From positions 1-64,000 of the forward strand of contig SADC01001292.1 in assembly GCA_004194705.1 (NCBI GenBank): a stretch of DNA of 64,000 bases, written 5' to 3'. Below are positions 45,316 through 63,553 of this stretch, piece after piece. The position numbers and the translations under genes are program-made. Origin of the DNA: Ditylenchus dipsaci (lineage: Eukaryota; Nematoda; Chromadorea; Rhabditida; Anguinidae). Each line of letters begins with the position of its first letter. Position 1 is the stretch's first letter. The notes beneath the pieces are model-generated. The model was not told where the DNA came from. It ran no database searches and worked only from the letters and a program-made list of their open reading frames with translations.

Positions 45316-47216
45316 GAGTCTTGCGGAACGACATTCGCAGACCGACATTTGCGAAGCGACTTAAGCGAAGGGATATTAGCGGAATCCCTCGGTTGTTTTT
45401 AAGGTGATCATGGTAACGACAATCACCCTAACCACCATAATCACATTGTTATCATAACTATAATGAACAGGGGGACCAAGGCATATTTTGTCAACAGATA
45501 GTGGGATAGAGCCCAGTTATTTGGTAAAACTGCGACTCGCTACAAATTGTGACGCGCTACAGAATCGAATTTTTTAATTTCATTTTTGACTGTTTTTTGC
45601 ATGTTCTTTTAACTTTTTTTTAACTTAGGCCTTAGGCTTAGGCAAGGGTAGGCCAGCGCACGTTAGGACGAACTCAAACGTGTGTCCTAGACTGAGCACC
45701 AAAAGGCGCCAATTTGAAAAAACTGTAGCGAGTCACAATTTGTAGCGAGTCGAATGTCAGTCAGTTATTTATGCTTGACTATACTTCCATACAGACTGTG
45801 CCATGTAGATGTATACCTGCTTCATGTACCGGCATGGCGAGATCTGCGGATAAAAATTTGCGGATACCACTTTTGCGGATACAACTTCTGCGCACCTAGA
45901 TTTGCGGCAGGAGTCTTGCGGAACGACATTCGCAGACCGACATTTGCGGAGCGACTTAAAGGAGCATACCAGCGCGTTACACGGTCAATTTCGAATTTTC
46001 AAAAGGCGGGGACCACACTTTTAAGACAAAAAACATTTTATTTGAAAATGTTCCTTTAAATTATTTCATTATCGTCACCGAAAAAATTTGCCACCGAAAG
46101 ACTTTTTCTTGTCATTTTTTGTTTTTGATGGCTATTTTTCGTTTAATTTTTCGTCGAGAAAGATACCTGAATTGCGGCTATAAGATACTTGAATTGCGGC
46201 TCAACCCCACTATCTGGTGCGAAAATTGCCTCGGTCCCCCTGTTTTTTTTAATTTTTTTGCTTGGTCGACTGTACCTGAAAATTGTTGACATTAATCCAG
46301 CAGACGGTTTAGGTATATTTTGTGACTTATAATCACTTTCGCTAGGCAGCCCCTTCCATGAAGTTGACGTGCTCCGGCAGTTATGTTACAAAGGCCTAGC
46401 CATACTGCTTGGGATGGAGCACGAAGGCACATAGAAAGTTACACTACGCAGACATGTGCACGGCGGCCCGACTCGGTTAGAAAATCTAATTAATAAATTT
46501 TAATAAATACTGACCTGAGAATACGAAAAATTAACCAAAAAAATAGCCACCAAAAAAAGGACAAGAAAAAGTCTTTCGGTGGCAACTTTTTTCGGTGACG
46601 ATAATAAAATAATTTAAAGGAACATTTTCAAATCAAATGTTTTTGTCTTGAAAGTGTGGTCCCCGCCTTTTGAAAATTTGAAATTGACCGTGTAACGCGC
46701 TGGTATACCCCTTTAAGCGAATGGATATTAGCGGAATGACTTTCGTGCCGCAACATTCGCGGATGCGACATTTGCGAAAATAACATTTGCGGAACTACAT
46801 TAGCGGCAGGATATTTGCGGAACGACATTTGCCGTACGACATTTGCGGAAACGACATTTGCGGAAATAACTTTTGCAGAGCGATATTTGCGGAATCACAA
46901 ACAAAACCGTATACTCTATAGAAAGTCTTTAAAAATACCATTTTAGTAGTGCTTTTGAAATATAACAACGAAAGACAATAAGTTTATTCAGTGAACAATA
47001 AGTAAGTTATTAAATTTTAGGTCTTATGTCGTTTCCGCAAATGTCCTTCCGCAAATGTCGCTCCGCAAAAGTTATTGTCGCAAATGTCGTTTCCGCAAAT
47101 GTTCTGCCGCAAATGTCGGTCTGTAAATATCCTTCTTCTAACGTCGCTCCTCTAATGTCGTTCCACATAAGTCGTTCTGCAAATGTCCTGCCGCTAATGA
47201 CGGTCTGCAATAGTCG
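45316..47216. repeat. Broken tandem array of GCGGAACGACATTT units
   Basis: Plus-oriented blocks are at 45316-45390, 45840-45955 and 46717-46905. An inverted block (TTCCGCAAATGTC units) is at 47030-47216. Units are about 15-17 bases, with variants such as GACATTTGCGGAA. The last two blocks form a fold-back with a 125-base spacer. The array is split by a TTAA-flanked element. Confidence 0.8.
45956..46716. mobile_element. TTAA-flanked non-autonomous element (761 bp)
   Basis: The ends TTAAAGGAGCATACCAGCGC and the inverted ATACCCCTTTAA agree closely; the inverted repeats run about 190 bases (for example GTCTTTCGGTGGC at the inner side). TTAA duplicates flank it, as for piggyBac-type insertions. 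The empty version of the site is visible at about 45350 (GCGACTTAAGCGAAGG). There is no transposase. Confidence 0.85.
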
Positions 47217-47296
47217 TTGAAATACACTTTTTGCTGCGATTCTTTAAACGGTGTTCCGACAGCTTTGTATTTTATTAGTTGACCAAAGAGACTTAC

Positions 47297-47590
47297 CTTG
47301 CACTGGTAATTGGCTTCATCCACGGAGCTATTGTAATGGGATATCTCCAACACCTGGCCGTTTTCGTAGAATATGTAGGCACTTTCACTGGAATTTATCA
47401 GTCAAAACCGTTTTTTAACTAATTATTATGAAAATCGTGTCAGCAAACCATTAGTGATAGCAGTGATTCCCTTCTCCCACATGGTCACTAGATCATTAAG
47501 ACTGTCGGAACTAACCCGACACGAAATGTTGACTGATGCACCATTTGGTGGTGAGTCAATTTCATCGATGATTTCCAAAAATACTAGTTC
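47297..47590 (-). CDS. Immunoglobulin-like domain, two exons (partial gene)
   Basis: Exon 47449-47590 reads IDSPPNGASVNISCRVSSDS and LVTMWEKGITA: the B-strand Cys in NISCRV and the core Trp in MWEKG. Exon 47297-47387 reads AYIFYENGQVLEISHYNSSV and then DEANYQCK: the F-strand D-x-x-x-Y-x-C signature. A 5' splice site (GTAAGTC) follows the Cys. Spacing fits an extracellular Ig-superfamily domain. The phase at the intron (47388-47448) is off by one base, again possibly an indel. The start of the gene, signal peptide and membrane segment are not found. Confidence 0.6.
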
Positions 47591-47649
47591 TTATTATGAA
47601 AGAAAGGTCACAAAGTGCTTTACAACACTAATAGCAGTTTCGCCGTCAA

Positions 47650-48333
47650 GTCAATATGGTTCCTGCTTTTGCATTTGTCCCTACGGCTGAGGTTGGTGAT
47701 GCATTCAGTGAATTAAGGTCAGTGCTATTTTGAATGATTTTTATGGTCAAAAAATATTAGGGAGTCAGCTGAAAGTTCCGAATTTAAAAACAGTTGGATC
47801 CGCTGCTAGACTACTCTGAGAAGAGTTATGTAGGCCAGCTAATCAGTGCAAAGAAGAGAAAAAAGCCACGGTATTTGATTTAGAGATGTTTAAAAGGTTA
47901 TGAGGAATAAAAAATTAGGTTCGAGACAAAAGCATGGAATATTCGAGTGCTAATCGAGTCCGGAGACCCAACAACAAGTAATGAAATTGAGTCGTTTAAT
48001 GGGCAAATGATCCGGACGATGGCAGCATCTCATCCGACAATCTGGAAACTTATTGAAGGACTCCGAAAGGAATTTGCTTTCGCTCAGCAGCGAGTAGCGG
48101 CATATTGGGGGCGAGAATACACCAAGAAGAGGTATTGCTTATCGACATGCAAATGAGCGAATCAAATCGATAGCATGCAACTTAGGAAGTGCAAAAATTA
48201 ACTCTTATAATTCAACGCAAGGTATCTTTTTTTAGCCTCGCTCATAGCTTTAGATAACTTTCAGTGCTCGTGGAGGAATGCGATCTTGATCGTGGTGGGA
48301 AAAATAAAGCGAAAAAGCACAAGAAATCTATTG
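47650..48333 (+). pseudogene. MULE transposase 3, C-terminal part
   Basis: Exon 1 (about 47658-47719) reads MVPAFAFVPTAEVGDAFSEL, a family segment. Exon 2 (about 47761-47875) has DYSEKSYVGQLISAKKRKKP. Then RFETKAWNIRVLIESGDPTT, NEIESFN (catalytic Glu) and SHPTIWKLIEGLRKE match the C-terminal MULE core. After one base shift at about 48133 the frame continues with RHANERIKSIACNLG and, past an intron, VEECDLDRGGKNKAKKHKK. The N-terminal part with the two Asp motifs is absent; the plus-strand remnant adjoins the minus-strand Ig exons, suggesting insertion and truncation. Confidence 0.7.
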
Positions 48334-49019
48334 ATCTGCTGGAAATTATATCTATAAATGGCAACCCTGTTTTTAGGTATCTTATAATTCTGCTTGATTT
48401 TCAGATGAAAGTGTTGAAATTGCGGACGCTGCTTTTCATGAGATTTGTGCAAGCTTTGTGCTTCACATTTATATCACTTATTTCGTTGATTGTTATTGTA
48501 CACACGAGCCTTCTAATAAAAGAAATCGGATAGTTTGACTAAGTTTATTAGAGGCGCAAAAGAAATTTTGGGTGTAAGTTAAATTGTAGCCGTTTTATAT
48601 AGGTAATGGATCGGTATGTACGTGTTATATTCTTGTATTTCAACTCGTCCTGTTAAGTTTAATATTAAAAAAATCTGGTATACTGGGCATTTTTGATGTG
48701 GTGGAGACTTTCCTTGCCCCATAGAGCAGATTAAATTTTGCTTGAAAAAAGGCGAGGCTGCTTTTCCAATAGACTTGTTTCTGTGGGAAAAATTTACCGT
48801 CACTCGCGTAGCTAAGCTTGTTTTTGTTGACCATTTAACTGTGATTAGAGGGAAAATTCTTGGTAAACAAAATATACGTCTACTCTGAAAAGTAATGAAT
48901 AAGGCTTACTTCCAGTACGTCCTACAAAGTATAATCTGACCGCTAAAGATCTTTTAGAGTCAGAGCCGTTACTAGAATTTTCGTAAGAAAAGCAAAATTA
49001 ATTTGTAATGTCACAAACA

Positions 49020-49110
49020 GTATGCCAAAATGTAGATGAATTCGGTTTGTAGATGAATTCGATGTAGATGAATTAGGTGTAGATGAATTCGGTGTAGATG
49101 AATTTACCGT
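49020..49110. repeat. GTAGATGAATTCG short tandem repeat
   Basis: Five to six copies of a 15-base unit GTAGATGAATTCGGT, with one shortened. 48334-49019 has no supported gene. Confidence 0.75.
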
Positions 49111-49154
49111 CGCCCCCTTGATACCCTTATTTTTATTTTACCTTGTTTTTCTCA

Positions 49155-49400
49155 CTGGACTAGGCAAAAAGAGCTTCTAATTGCATTTATATCTTACGAA
49201 TCTTGCTCGGATTCATCTCTAAGGTAAGTGAGTGCGCGCATCTCTAACTCTCAAGCCCCCTACGACACCTCCGGGGGCGTAGGGGCTTGAGGGCTCGGAG
49301 TTGAGATGCGCACACACACACATACCTTAGAGACTAAACTCTCGAAAATGACTCTGGATGGATAATAACCATACGCAAACCAGAGTTTCTTTACGCGGTA
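49155..49400. repeat. Hairpin-family element
   Basis: Another member: CTAAGGTAAGTGAGTGCGCG, core CCCCCTACGACACC/GGGGGCGTAGGGG, and CACATACCTTAG. The core sequence has changed compared with other members while the stem remains. Confidence 0.75.
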
Positions 49401-50032
49401 GGTCCCAGTTATTAAAATATGTTCAAATTCCATCTTTTTAGGTCTTGTTGTACAAATCTATGAATTTGCATTTTTGGACTACAGGGGGACCAAGGCAAAA
49501 GTGAATTTTTCGGCAAAAAATTTTTTTTGAAAAGTGTTGACCGCGCCCTGAAAACACGTTTTATGCACGTTTCAGATGCTATAGCGTTGTGCATATGCAC
49601 GAATCAAATATGCACCGGATCAAAAAGTCCGTCAAGCATCTCTATATAGTATTTGGGACAAGTGTGTGGGTGGGTGGGTAACGCATGTTATGTTCAAGAC
49701 AGATTTTCTTCCAATTTCTGTAAACTCATGCCAGATATCTTCCGGAAACCTAAAATTCAACTTCTTAGCTGTCTTTCGAGCACATAACCATGAAAATGAG
49801 ATAGCTTTTTAAAAAAGTTTTTAAGTCCCCCCAAATCAGAGATGGTGTATTTTTGCCTAGATATTGGGTAAATTTTCGTGTTGAAGCCCACTTTTCTGCA
49901 ATTTTTGGCGAATTAATGTAGGATATCTTTGCGGAACCCTCAAGTACAACATCTTGGCGGTACTTCTTCGGCTGACATCACACCTTCAATTTTTCATTTT
50001 CGTTGTTCTTATTGCCTTATTGATTTGTCCTA

Positions 50033-50478
50033 GGCGGTGAAATGTCCTGCGGTGAAATGTCCTGCGGTGAAACGTCCCGCGGTGAAATGTCCTGCGGTGA
50101 AACGTCCCGCGGTGAAATGTCCCTGCGGTGAAATGTCCTGCGGTGAAATGTCCTAGGCGGTGAAATGTCCCTGCGGTGAAATGTCCTAGGCGGTGAAATG
50201 TCCCTGCGGTGAAATGTCCGCGGTGAAATGTCCGCGGTGAAATGTCCTGCGGTGAAACGTCCCGCGGTGAAATGTCCCGCGGTGAAATGTCCTGCGGTGA
50301 AACGTCCCGCGGGGAAATGTCCCTGCGGTGAAATGTCCTGCGGTGAAATGTCCCGCGGTGAAATGTCCCTGCGGTGAAATGTCCTGCGGTGAAATGTCCT
50401 AGGCGGTGAAATGTCACTGCGGTGAAATGTCCCTGCGGTGAAATGTCCCTGCGGTGAAATTCCTGCGGTGAAATGTCC
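50033..50478. repeat. Minisatellite of CGGTGAAATGTCCTG units
   Basis: About 28 direct copies of a 14-18 base unit, all in one orientation. Units vary at one end (CTG, CCTG, CCCG, CTAGG) but keep GCGGTGAAATGTCC. The long open frames across it on the minus strand (His/Thr/Gly-rich) follow from the repeat and are not a gene. 49401-50032 and 50479-51133 have no supported gene. Confidence 0.9.
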
Positions 50479-51133
50479 CATCCCCGCAGGCCAGGAGAGT
50501 GGGTATGTCTGCCAAGCGAGTGATTAGGGTACCAGGGAAGCGGGTAAGAGTAGCTGAGAAGAGAATTTTTCAATTTTTTTTAAATCGAAGCTTGGAATCT
50601 CAGGAGTTGAATGGTCATCTCAGATTTTAGTTTTAAATTTTTTTGTTTCATTTTTGGGTTTTGGAGAGCAAATTGCTGTTTTTTTGTTGAGGAGTCAAAT
50701 CTAGGAGCTAAGTGTGTGATGCAAGTTATAACACTGGACCTCAGCTTTTGTTTACAAGAAAGGATCGACAAAAATGACGACTTTAAACAGGGGATGTTTC
50801 AAAGAGTATGGAGATGGTCATTGAGAGGGAATTTGGATTTGAACCTTCTTTTGAATTTTTTTACCGAAGCAAGGGTGGTCCGCCAACAGGCGCTGACAGG
50901 CGCTGATTGACCGTGGTTTTCCAAACATTTAGAATCAATAATGTTGCACGTTTTAGTGCATTTTGTAGCTTCTGAATTTTTCTATGGAATACTAAACAAA
51001 TTTGCGATAAATGATGAAACCAGAATAGGTTTAGGCTTGTATAAAGTAAGTATGTGAAATTTGAAAAGTTTTTGCGCAGATAGAAAAGTGATAGCTTTCA
51101 AAATTTTGAAATAAAACAGTTATTGCTTTTTAG

Positions 51134-51336
51134 TTCTTGAAAGCAGAGTCCATGCCGGTATTTTTGGTATACAATGTGCCTGAGAGCAGTATCAAGACAA
51201 TATCGCATGACTTGAAAATCTGTGAGTACTAGTTAAATTTCGACCATGCAAAACTGATTACTTTTCGAACATCATTTCAGCCACTTTATCCATCCTTGAA
51301 GCAAAAACGATTGGCACCGTTGTGTTCAGCACATGA
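51134..51336 (+). CDS. Possible two-exon terminal fragment, unknown
   Basis: After a 3' splice site (GCTTTTTAG) exon 51134-51221 reads FLKAESMPVFLVYNVPESSI. A clean intron (GTGAGTACTAG to CATTTCAG) follows, and exon 51281-51336 continues in phase (TLSILEAKTIGTVVFST, stop). Diverged copies of the intron region start at 51745 and 6198. No family is recognised. Confidence 0.35.
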
Positions 51337-53156
51337 TTTTCTACTCGATGTCGAAATGAGCGCACCCGGGGTTGCCTGTATCAAGAATTCAAAAAGATAT
51401 TGAAAAAAACACTGCCGAAAATTTAAGACTTTATTATTTTGACTGTGATTTTCGTACACTTTTAAAACGAACATTGCTGCAAATTTTAGCTCAACGTATA
51501 GCCTGGTAATTTTGCTACAATATGCTGAAATAATTATAAAATTGAAGTTGTGTATGTAGAATGTTACGGCACATAGAATTCGAAGTTAAAGTAGTTGGAA
51601 GTTCGAAAATCCATACCTGGAGAAACAAGTAGTGACTCTACGAGTAAACATCACATATGCCTCATTTTGTTCTAAAGCTGAATTCCTTACGCTCATTTTG
51701 GTATAATATGAATGGGGATGTAATAGGACGATCAGGGCACACCACTTGAAAATCTGTGGGTATGCAGCTGGATTTTGACCATGCACAACTTCTTACCTCC
51801 CGCAGCGGTTTTCACCTACTTAGTGAGACATCTAAGCGTAACAAACCGGCGCCATCGTGTTCAGCGCATTTGGGGTTCTTCCCGTTGTCGAAATTGAGCG
51901 CACCATGGTTTCCCGTGTTGAACGTTCCTAGAGACTACATAACGTCCCAATATCAGCTGAAAAACTCGAAGAGAATGCATTTTGAAAAACCAAACCGAAT
52001 TTGGAAAAAAAATATACACTATATCGGGGTCTACACTATATCGTGGGTAAACTATATCGGGGTTGGACTGTAACCCGAAATCGAAGTTTAACATTTGAAA
52101 AATAAACATAATCAGAAAGGCCGGTGGTCAAATGTTGCGGACCCGGGTCGGATCAACCGTCCGTTTCTAACGGGATTGGATCAATCGTCTCATGGGATCA
52201 ATCGGCCAATGGGATCAATAGTCCGTGTACGGGTGTTGAACGACCTTCTGTGAACACACTGCGTCGAACGCCCCGGTTGCTAGGATATCATCGATGCTCT
52301 ACAAGGGTACGCAATAAAAAGTCCTCGCGATAGGGTCCAAAGAATGACACTGCGGGAGGGTCGCTTGTGAGTCTCCCTGTAGAATTTTCAAGAGTAGACC
52401 AAGGTCATCACCCTTCTCTGCTATGTCAGGCTTAGACAACTTTTTACGAATGCGTTATTACGAATGCGACCCTACACAGGGGCCCAAAATTTGAATTTAT
52501 AATCAGTTCAGCTTAAACAAAAGGCCAAGAATTTTTCAATGAACTTTTTTTTTAAATATTTTGAAAAAATCTGAACTATTTAGATACTATTTTGAACTAT
52601 TCAGATAAACAAAAATTTCGAGCTTTTTTAACAGAAATAAATTGTCCTTTTGAAATTCTGCGTGCAAGTGATGGCTTATTCGAAAGCCTTTGGTATGAGG
52701 AATTTTTCGGTCAACAGCATTTCACAAAAAATTATAAAAAAATCACATCTGAAGCACAAAACAATCACTATCCAAAATCGACCGTTTTTCGAAATTTTTT
52801 ATTGGCGCTAATTTCTACTAATTATTATGAATTTAAATTTTGGGACCCTGTACAGGGTGGCCAGATGTCCTGCTTTGGCAGGAATTTCCTGCTTTTTGGT
52901 TTTGAAATCTGCTTTCTGACAGTGAAAAAGCAGGAATTTTATGTTCATTCCTGCTTTTTGCAGATTTTTCGTTTCAAAATCCTGCTTTTCGACATCAAAA
53001 ACCTGCTTTGAATATTTTGCATCTGGCCAACCTGACCCCGTGCCTACCGCAGGCAACGATAACGAAGGGGTGAAAAATCTCAACCGAAAATGAAACAAAC
53101 ATTTATTGACTCAAGCGAACAACACACGTAGTATAATATAACAGAGAAAATATTTT

Positions 53157-53907
53157 TTAGACAGCTTGCAACTCCTGTAACTGATTGACTATGTCCTGAG
53201 GAGAGAATGCAGACATCTTGCGGCGCACCACAGGCTTGTCGTTTACTTTGGCGGCATCCTGAGGATCGTACTTGCTAAATCAAAGCAATAAGCAAATTAT
53301 TAGGAATAACTCTGCTTACTCTCCCTTTGTTCCATACAGTTTAACCAGGTATGATTTCAGACGTAGCAAAATAAAGCAAGCTTGGCTATTTCTCCTCAAT
53401 TTAGAGATCCTTATTTGGTCTTCATGTTGCTGGTCTACAACCAAGAAAAAATTACAAAAAAACACTAGGCAAGCTCACCCAGCATATCTTCCTGAATCGG
53501 GTCCTCGATGTCCTCGTCCTGATCATCACTTTCGACTTCCGCAGGTTCACTAACTTGCTCCGGAGCAACAAGAATTCTCTCAAATCGACGCAAAATGTTC
53601 TGGCCAGTGATAGAAAGCACTACGTCCAATTCATAAAGGATAAAACTAGGTTCATCGAAAGTATGATAGGGCAAATGGGCTAGATTCTCGGCAACAAAAA
53701 GCAACTCATTTAGCTCGACGCCCTGAACATGAAAAAAATTTCAGTGTAAGTCAACTTAAGAAATTACATCATTGGAATTTTCGGAGAACAATTCCAGAAG
53801 AGATGAGACAAAAATGCGCCTCTGTCGACGGTTCGTCCTCATAGTGTTGTATATCCCACTTAATAATGCTTGCACATCTTTTGTTAGTGTTTTGCTGCTG
53901 ACCTCAA
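53157..53907 (-). pseudogene. Duplicate terminal exons of the NIPBL-family gene (copy 2)
   Basis: Counterpart of 7605-8355 in the second 8.8 kb copy, with the same intact splice phases and stop at 53157-53159. It lies downstream of the main gene's terminal exons. Confidence 0.75.
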
Positions 53908-54911
53908 CTGACCCGTCCGTTTCTAACGGGATTGGATCAATCGTCTCATGGGATCAATCGGCCAATGGGATCAATAGTCCGTGTACGGGTGTTGAACGAC
54001 CTTCTGTGAACACACTGCGTCGAACGCCCCGGTTGCTAGGATATCATCGATGCTCTACAAGGGTACGCAATAAAAAGTCCTCGCGATAGGGTCCAAAGAA
54101 TGACACTGCGGGAGGGTCGCTTGTGAGTCTCCCTGTAGAATTTTCAAGAGTAGACCAAGGTCATCACCCTTCTCTGCTATGTCAGGCTTAGACAACTTTT
54201 TACGAATGCGTTATTACGAATGCGACCCTACACAGGGCCCAAAATTTGAATTTATAATCAGTTCAGCTTAAACAAAAGGCCAAGAATTTTTCAATGAACT
54301 TTTTTTTTAAATATTTTGAAAAAATCTGAACTATTTAGATACTATTTTGAACTATTCAGATAAACAAAAATTTCGAGCTTTTTTAACAGAAATAAATTGT
54401 CCTTTTGAAATTCTGCGGGCAAGTGATGGCTTATTCGAAAGCCTTTGGTATGAGGAATTTTTCGGTCAACAGCATTTCACAAAAAATTATAAAAAAATCA
54501 CATCTGAAGCACAAAACAATCACTATCCAAAATCGACCGTTTTTCGAAATTTTTTATTTGGCGCTAATTTCTACTAATTATTATGAATTTAAATTTTGGG
54601 ACCCTGTACAGGGTGGCCAGATGTCCTGCTTTGGCAGGAATTTCCTGCTTTTTGGTTTTGAAATCTGCTTTCTGACAGTGAAAAAGCAGGAATTTTATGT
54701 TCATTCCTGCTTTTTGCAGATTTTTCGTTTCAAAATCCTGCTTTTCGACATCAAAAACCTGCTTTGAATATTTTGCATCTGGCCAACCTGACCCCGTGCC
54801 TACCGCAGGCAACGATAACGAAGGGGTGAAAAATCTCAACCGAAAATGAAACAAACATTTATTGACTCAAGCGAACAACACACGTAGTATAATATAACAG
54901 AGAAATATTTT

Positions 54912-61866
<6,955 letters not shown>

Positions 61867-62162
61867 TCATCTAATTATGAAACAGAAATCAAAGTACTGT
61901 ATTTCTCTAAATCTAAGTCCCAATGAGTGAGCGATTTTTCGACTGTTTAGGCGGGAACGGCTGTAGACATTTTTCTCGGCCGAACTTTCTTTTCTGTTGG
62001 TACATTTTGTAGCTGAGTTTCACGGCTACAAAATAAAATTTTTTTCCAGCCACACATCGCTGAAAAAAGGGGGCAGCGACGATTGCGCAAATCATATTGC
62101 GCATGTTCAAATTGCGCAAAAATCCTTGGCGTTATCCGGCAAATATGGCTAAAATGATTCAC

Positions 62163-62822
62163 ACACAAAATACTGATTTCCCCGCAGTAAATTTATTATT
62201 TCCCGCAGTAAATTGAATTTCAAAAAAATACTGATTTCCTGCAGTAAATTACTGATTTCCGCAGTAATTTTGTATTTCCTGCAGTAAATTTTGCGGGAAT
62301 TTGAATTTTCAGGTCAGAAAATACCTTCACTGGTCAGAATCCCACCCCAGAGTGGCCAGAAGTCCTGAAAGTTGGTTTTTGGGGGTTTACTAAAGGGGGT
62401 AAACTTTTTGCGAAAAAATCGATTGAGCGGATCAGATTCGGGTCCGATGGGCTCATTGCTCAGGATTCCACCCTTAACCATTCTCAACTATCTTAAACCA
62501 ACCTAAGCACTGATTTAGGGTAGTTAGATACTGGTCTGGAGCATTCGGGATGGTTAGGGTGGTTTAAGATGATTGAGAATGGTTAAGGGTGAAATCTCTG
62601 AGCAATTGAGCCCATCGGACCCGAAATCTGATCCGCTCAATCGATTTTTCGCAAAAAGTTTACCCCCCCCCTTTAGTAAACCCCCAAAAACAACTTTCAG
62701 GGACTTCTGGCCACTCTGGGTGGGATTCTGACCAGTTGAAGGTATTTTCTGACTTGAAAATTCAAATTCCGCAAAATTTACTGCAGAAATACAAAATTTA
62801 CTGCGGAAATCAGTAATTACGG
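62163..62822. repeat. Large palindrome (660 bp) with GCAGTAAATT-unit ends
   Basis: Outer ends carry four to five units of TTTCCGCAGTAAATT (62170-62295) and the inverse (62765-62820). Inner arms pair over 150 bases: GGCCAGAAGTCC, GGGTTTACTAAAGGGGG, GGGTCCGATGGGCTCA and TTAACCATTCTCAA all have inverse partners, with the centre near 62510. A shorter relative is at about 31390-31760. Confidence 0.8.
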
Positions 62823-63025
62823 CCAGCGACAGATTGCGACATTTCAAATTGCGACAATTCAAATTGCGACAATTTGAATTGCGACAAATTCACATTGCGA
62901 CAATTCAAATTGCGACAATTTCAAATTGCGGCAAAATCAAATTGCGACAAATCAAATTGCGACAATTCAAATTGCGACAAATCGAATTGCGACAATTCAA
63001 ATTGCGACAAATCCAATTGTCGACT
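62823..63025. repeat. CAAATTGCGACAA tandem array
   Basis: About 13 copies of a 12-14 base unit around CAATTCAAATTGCGA. A similar array with TTGCGCAAAT units stands on the other side of the palindrome at 62085-62135, so the two may be outer arms of one fold-back element. Open frames across it follow from the repeat. Confidence 0.8.
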
Positions 63026-63553
63026 GGCCATGAATATAACTGGATGGTTATCTTTTGCAAGCTTACGAGTTTTCGTTGACTTAAAATGATTACAAACGCT
63101 ACAGTTAATACTTTCTCTCGTCTTAAGGGTCGGAAGTGTCTTGAGTTAATCATGATGAAGTCACTTACTGACTTTCTTTCAGATCAGAAATAGATGTCTT
63201 TCCGATGTTCCTTGATGTTCGGTGGTGAGGATAAGATTGTTCTCGACTATACTATCTCGAGTCTTCCGCAAATTTTTTTGAATTTGCAGCCTGACGGGAA
63301 TAAATTTTGACTGAGGCTCAACTTCTCATCAAAAAACCTAAAGTGACGTATTTTTGTAATAGCGTGGCCCTGTAATAGCGCCATACTCGACTTCAAGGAA
63401 ACTAAACGAACTGACCAAACTTAAACTGATTTAACTGTTCACTTCTAACTTTTGGAAATCCTTCTATGTAAGACACACTCTATAGCCAAAATAAGTTTTC
63501 CATCCTATTTTATTCACGACAATCACTACAACAATATAACAAGCACACGGTAT

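Noticed and set aside
41751..47590. Joining the acidic tail exon and the Ig exons as one receptor gene
   Set aside because: Same strand and plausible, but no linking exon or membrane segment was found over 5 kb.
50033..50478. Possible CRISPR array or repetitive His/Thr/Gly protein gene
   Set aside because: Units are 14-18 bases with no unique spacers, and the context is eukaryotic. Long open frames result from unit lengths that are often multiples of three.
62834..63089. Open frames with repeated NCDKS or KLRQ
   Set aside because: They follow the CAAATTGCGACAA array and have no independent support.
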